Of a stretch of 64,000 nucleotides of DNA, positions 61,365 to 64,000 are shown in pieces. Source of the stretch: Hymenobacter sp. YC55 (lineage in GTDB: Bacteria > Bacteroidota > Bacteroidia > Cytophagales > Hymenobacteraceae); the NCBI RefSeq assembly GCF_029433095.1, contig NZ_JARNTX010000007.1, positions 124,001-188,000 on the forward strand, given 5' to 3'. The first letter of the stretch is position 1, and each line of letters opens with the position of its first letter. The position numbers were made by a program, and so were the translations under genes. The notes beneath the pieces are model-generated. The model searched no databases and had not been told where the DNA came from. It saw nothing but the letters and a program-made list of their open reading frames with translations.

Positions 61365-61419
61365 GCCGCTACCGCCAACCGCAGTCAAGGCGTGAAGGAT
61401 GACGGGGCCAGCGGTTACG

Positions 61420-61809
61420 TTACGCTTCCGAGGCTTCGGCCCGTTCGGCCACCCGGGGCCGCTCCCGGCCGATGACGGTGGCGTGGTGCAGATGCCCCCA
61501 CTGGTACAGCGCGTGAATGACGTCGCCCAGCGTCTGCGCGTGGTCCGTGGCGGCGTACTCCACCGTTACCGGTCGGGTATCGCAGACGGTGCGCGTCACG
61601 AGTTTATGGAGTTCGAGTTCCTGTAATTCCTTGGACAGGATGCGCGGCGAGATGCCGATTTTACGGCTCAACTCTTTAAACCGCTGCTTTTCCTCCAGCA
61701 GCACGGCCAGGATGACCAGCTTCCATTTGCCGCTGACCACATCCAGCGTATCGCGCACGGCGCGGTGGGAGTCCCGGCACTGGCGGGAAGCATAAGGCTG
61801 AGGTTCCAT
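61420..61809 (-). CDS. HxlR-family transcriptional regulator 2
   Basis: 129 residues, close paralog of HxlR 1: VRDTLDVVSGKWKLVILAVL, RFKELSRKIGISPRILSKEL, QELELHKLVTRTVCDTRPVT, and QWGHLHH. Cysteine near the N-terminus (SRQCRDSHR). Convergent with the SDR gene and divergent from the DoxX-like gene at 61963. Its -7 box is at 61854-61861. Confidence 0.9.
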   Translation of the reverse strand: MEPQPYASRQCRDSHRAVRDTLDVVSGKWKLVILAVLLEEKQRFKELSRKIGISPRILSKELQELELHKLVTRTVCDTRPVTVEYAATDHAQTLGDVIHALYQWGHLHHATVIGRERPRVAERAEASEA

Positions 61810-61853
61810 GAGTAGTACTTTTTAGATCCTAGTATCTGTCAGGTAGCAGGTAA

Positions 61854-61861
61854 CAAAGATA
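61854..61861 (-). promoter_or_regulatory. Bacteroidota -7 box for HxlR 2
   Basis: TATCTTTG on the minus strand, exact TANNTTTG match, 45 bp upstream of the start codon, the same distance as for HxlR 1. The surrounding sequence (TAACAAAG-x-TAC on the plus strand) is shared with the HxlR 1 promoter. Confidence 0.5.
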
Positions 61862-61962
61862 CAAGAGTAAACAGCTATCCTTCCCGGTGGGGCTTCGCCC
61901 ACCCTTTCATACTTCGATTTAACCCACCACCTCCTCCTCATCAGGACTAAAACACCAACACG

Positions 61963-62355
61963 ATGACGTCCAAATCACGTAATATCTTAGGCTATATTTT
62001 CTCCGGCCTGCTTGGCTTGCTGCTGCTGGCCTCGGCCGCCGATAAAATTAGCGGTAGCGCGCATTCCCTGCAGATGGGCAGTTCTTTCGGGCTATCGCCC
62101 GAAACCTATCGCCTCCTGGGCCTCCTCGAGGCAGCCTCCGTGCTGTTATTTCTATGGCCCCGAACCGGCGTTTTGGGTACGTTGCTGCTCTCGTCCTACC
62201 TGGGCGGGGCCATCGCCACCCATTTGCAGCACCAGCAAGGCATTCTCTTTCCCGCGGGCCTTGAAGCCTTCGTCTGGATGACGGCCATCATCCGTTTCCC
62301 AGAACTGAGGCAGCGGTTACTGAACCAGCGTCTGGTAGCCAGTAGCCCCGACTGA
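61963..62355 (+). CDS. DoxX-like family membrane protein
   Basis: 130 residues with four membrane helices (about 10-27, IFSGLLGLLLLASAADKI; about 46-62; about 68-88, LLLSSYLGGAIATHL; about 98-112). The blocks LGLLEAASVLLFLWPRTGVL and ATHLQHQQGILFPAGLEAFV are typical of DoxX_2-like proteins, which often accompany HxlR regulators in Bacteroidota and are linked to quinone or redox stress. Divergent from HxlR 2, which likely regulates it. Confidence 0.85.
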   Translation: MTSKSRNILGYIFSGLLGLLLLASAADKISGSAHSLQMGSSFGLSPETYRLLGLLEAASVLLFLWPRTGVLGTLLLSSYLGGAIATHLQHQQGILFPAGLEAFVWMTAIIRFPELRQRLLNQRLVASSPD

Positions 62356-62417
62356 GCCTTCCTTTAAAAGGCTTCCCTGACCGCTTAGCCGCAGGTAGCT
62401 AACCACCCATTTCCTTC

Positions 62418-63074
62418 ATGAAACGAATCCTGCTCTACGGGGCCACGGGCCGAACCGGAAGCCTTATCGTACACTACGCCTTGCAACAAGGCTACGCCGT
62501 GACCGCCCTGGTGCGCAATCCGAGCAAGCTGGCGGTCCACTCTGAGAACTTGACGGTTATCCGGGGCACGCCCACCAACGCGGCAGATGTCCGCCAAGCC
62601 CTGCGGGGCTGCGATGTGGTCATCAGCGCGCTGAGCGCGTTGCCCGAGTCCCAAATCCTGTCGTTCCGGAAAATAGTTGCACCCCACACGCTCGAGACGG
62701 CCATGCGCCACACCATCACCTGCATGAACGAAACAGGAATCCGACGCATCGTGACGCTGTCCTCTATCGGGGCGAGCGAGTCGCGGCCCTACGCGCCGTG
62801 GTACATGCGCCTGATGATCCGGCTCACCAACTTCCGCCTCGTGTTTGCCGACCATGCCGCCCAGGAAGCGTTGCTGCGGAGTTCCCGCCTGGACTGGACC
62901 ATCGCTCGGCCCGTGGCCCTGAACAACCACGAGCACCTGGGGAAGCTGGTCGTAAGCTATAACACTACCCCTTCTCCCTTCAAAATGAGTCGCCGGCAGC
63001 TGGCCCAATTCCTGGTAGACTGTGTAGAGCGCCCCGACTTGGTGCATCAGGCGCCCCTTTTATCTGAAGTATAA
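62418..63074 (+). CDS. NAD(P)-binding (NmrA/SDR_a5-like) protein
   Basis: 218 residues. Rossmann start KRILLYGATGRTGSLIVHYA; then VTALVRNPSKLAVHSENLTV and GCDVVISALSALPESQIL; late block RIVTLSSIGASESRPYAPWY and SRLDWTIARPVALNN. This is the NAD(P)H-binding, NmrA/BVR-B-like group. Catalytic Tyr-Lys pair absent, as usual there. It lies 60 bp after the DoxX-like gene on the same strand and probably forms an operon with it. Confidence 0.85.
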   Translation: MKRILLYGATGRTGSLIVHYALQQGYAVTALVRNPSKLAVHSENLTVIRGTPTNAADVRQALRGCDVVISALSALPESQILSFRKIVAPHTLETAMRHTITCMNETGIRRIVTLSSIGASESRPYAPWYMRLMIRLTNFRLVFADHAAQEALLRSSRLDWTIARPVALNNHEHLGKLVVSYNTTPSPFKMSRRQLAQFLVDCVERPDLVHQAPLLSEV

Positions 63075-63141
63075 TCTGCTCCCGAAGCCCGGGCAAAGGC
63101 GGCGCTTGGGTGCTACCCGCCCGTATTCTTAACCAAACCCC

Positions 63142-64000
63142 ATGTCAGAAAATCCTCTTCTCCCCCTCCCGTTGGCTCCCTCGGCAGGTGCAGTGGTCGA
63201 TGTGCCCGGCTTTCAACACGGCTATGCTGAGGTGAACGGCACCCGCTTGCACTACGTCAGCGGCGGTAGTGGCCCGGTCGTAGTGCTGTTACACGGCTGG
63301 CCCTACACGTGGGCGATATGGCGCAAGCTCTTGCCGCAGCTAGCCAGCGCCGGCTATACCGTTATTGCCCCCGACCTGCGCGGGCTCGGCAGTTCAGTAA
63401 AAGCCCCGGATGGCTACGCCAAGACCAACGTGGCCCGCGACGTGCACGAGCTGGTGCAGCAGTTGGGGCATGTCAAAATTCACCTGCTGGGTATGGACCT
63501 CGGCGCGATGGTAGCCTACGCCTACGCCGCGTCCTACCCGGCCGAGGTGCGCCGCCTGGTGCTGGCCGAATCGGTACTACCCGGCTTCGGCCTGGAAGAG
63601 CTGATGAATCCGGCCACCGGTGGGTACTGGCATTTTGGCTTTCACATGCAGGTAGAAGTGGCCACGATGCTCACTGCTGGCAAGGAGGTCGCCTATCTGC
63701 TGCCGACCATGCGCATGATGTCCACGACCCGCGATGCGGAGGCCGTGGCCCGGGAGCATTTTTTGCCCTACTACGCGGCTCCGGGCGGGATGCGCGCCGG
63801 CTTCCAGCACTACGCCACGCTGCTGGCCGATGGTCAGGAAAACCGCGCGCGCTTTCACGACCGGCTGTCTATGCCCGTGCTCGTGCTCAACGGCGACCGG
63901 GGCTTGCCCCAGGCGCACCTCCTGGTGGGGGTCGAGCAGGTCGCAACCGACATCGCGACGGATATTATTCCGGATTGCGGCCATACCATCGCCGAAGACC
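63142..64000 (+). CDS. Alpha/beta hydrolase, epoxide-hydrolase-like, cut by window edge
   Basis: The frame from ATG 63142 runs off the window. Key motifs: HGWP in VVLLHGWPYTWAIWRKLL (oxyanion hole), nucleophile Asp in LLGMDLGAMVAYAYA (Gly-x-Asp-x-Gly, typical of epoxide hydrolases/haloalkane dehalogenases instead of Ser), the acid region LVLNGDRGLP and the His in DCGHTIAED near the end. So an Asp-nucleophile enzyme is likely. It follows the NAD(P)-binding gene by 67 bp and probably belongs to the same transcript. Confidence 0.85.
   Translation, partial: MSENPLLPLPLAPSAGAVVDVPGFQHGYAEVNGTRLHYVSGGSGPVVVLLHGWPYTWAIWRKLLPQLASAGYTVIAPDLRGLGSSVKAPDGYAKTNVARDVHELVQQLGHVKIHLLGMDLGAMVAYAYAASYPAEVRRLVLAESVLPGFGLEELMNPATGGYWHFGFHMQVEVATMLTAGKEVAYLLPTMRMMSTTRDAEAVAREHFLPYYAAPGGMRAGFQHYATLLADGQENRARFHDRLSMPVLVLNGDRGLPQAHLLVGVEQVATDIATDIIPDCGHTIAED

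Overview
The window looks like a member of the Bacteroidota close to Hymenobacter (Cytophagales). The basis is GC-rich coding DNA with AT-rich gene starts that lack Shine-Dalgarno sequences, four secreted proteins ending in type IX secretion (T9SS) sorting domains of the YPNP type, TANNTTTG-type -7 promoter boxes, a TonB-family protein, DUF5958/DUF2911/CarboxypepD_reg-like proteins, and fusions of a receiver to a Crp/Fnr domain. No rRNA or tRNA gene was seen. This is accessory-looking DNA: mostly single genes separated by long gaps, with insertion sequences, short repeats and decaying genes.

Layout. (1) 1-1306: the right part of an IS3-family element that runs off the left edge. (2) 1.6-12.3 kb: a field of small proteins. 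Four are STAS/SpoIIAA-like paralogs in two subfamilies and two or three are ~111-aa helical paralogs. With them lie an RsbQ-like alpha/beta hydrolase, a membrane protein with a CarboxypepD_reg domain, a Crp/Fnr regulator with a degenerate receiver and two FNR-like palindromes upstream, and a frameshifted BLUF blue-light sensor. (3) 12.3-13.7 kb: a complete IS3-family element directly after the BLUF stop codon. (4) 13.8-20.1 kb: two very large secreted beta-helix/PA14/malectin/T9SS proteins, probably polysaccharide-active. (5) 20.6-24.4 kb: DUF2911 protein, lipoprotein, DUF5958, DUF1294 and other singletons. (6) 24.9-30.7 kb: two divergent, paralogous histidine-kinase/response-regulator pairs, one with five PAS domains. 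(7) 31.2-33.8 kb: a ribbon-helix-helix protein followed by a gene-poor kilobase with two direct-repeat arrays that look like plasmid iterons. (8) 33.9-49.2 kb: a six-repeat T9SS protein, lipoproteins, DUF416, an M28 peptidase interrupted by an amber codon, a TlpA-like protein, an erythromycin esterase homolog, an M1-like peptidase, another HExxH protein and a DUF2927 protein. (9) 49.6-54.8 kb: a TonB-domain protein, a porin-like protein and a 16-repeat SBBP/T9SS protein, with short inverted-repeat (MITE-like) elements between them. (10) 55.4-64 kb: a broken alpha/beta hydrolase, then a redox cluster (DUF1348, TetR, HxlR, LLM flavin oxidoreductase, epimerase-like protein, SDR, HxlR, DoxX-like, NAD(P)-binding protein, epoxide-hydrolase-like protein cut by the right edge).

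How the parts may work together. The first 12 kb could be a signalling island (light input, hydrolase of the RsbQ type, STAS-like proteins, a Crp-type regulator), but this is inference from gene content. The two kinase/regulator pairs look like a duplicated two-component module. The 58-62 kb genes form two HxlR-controlled divergent units. Four genes carry frameshifts or in-frame stops (BLUF, M28 peptidase, alpha/beta hydrolase, probably one lipoprotein), which together with IS and MITE-like elements argues for relaxed selection or a plasmid/island setting. Sequencing error cannot be excluded for any single case.
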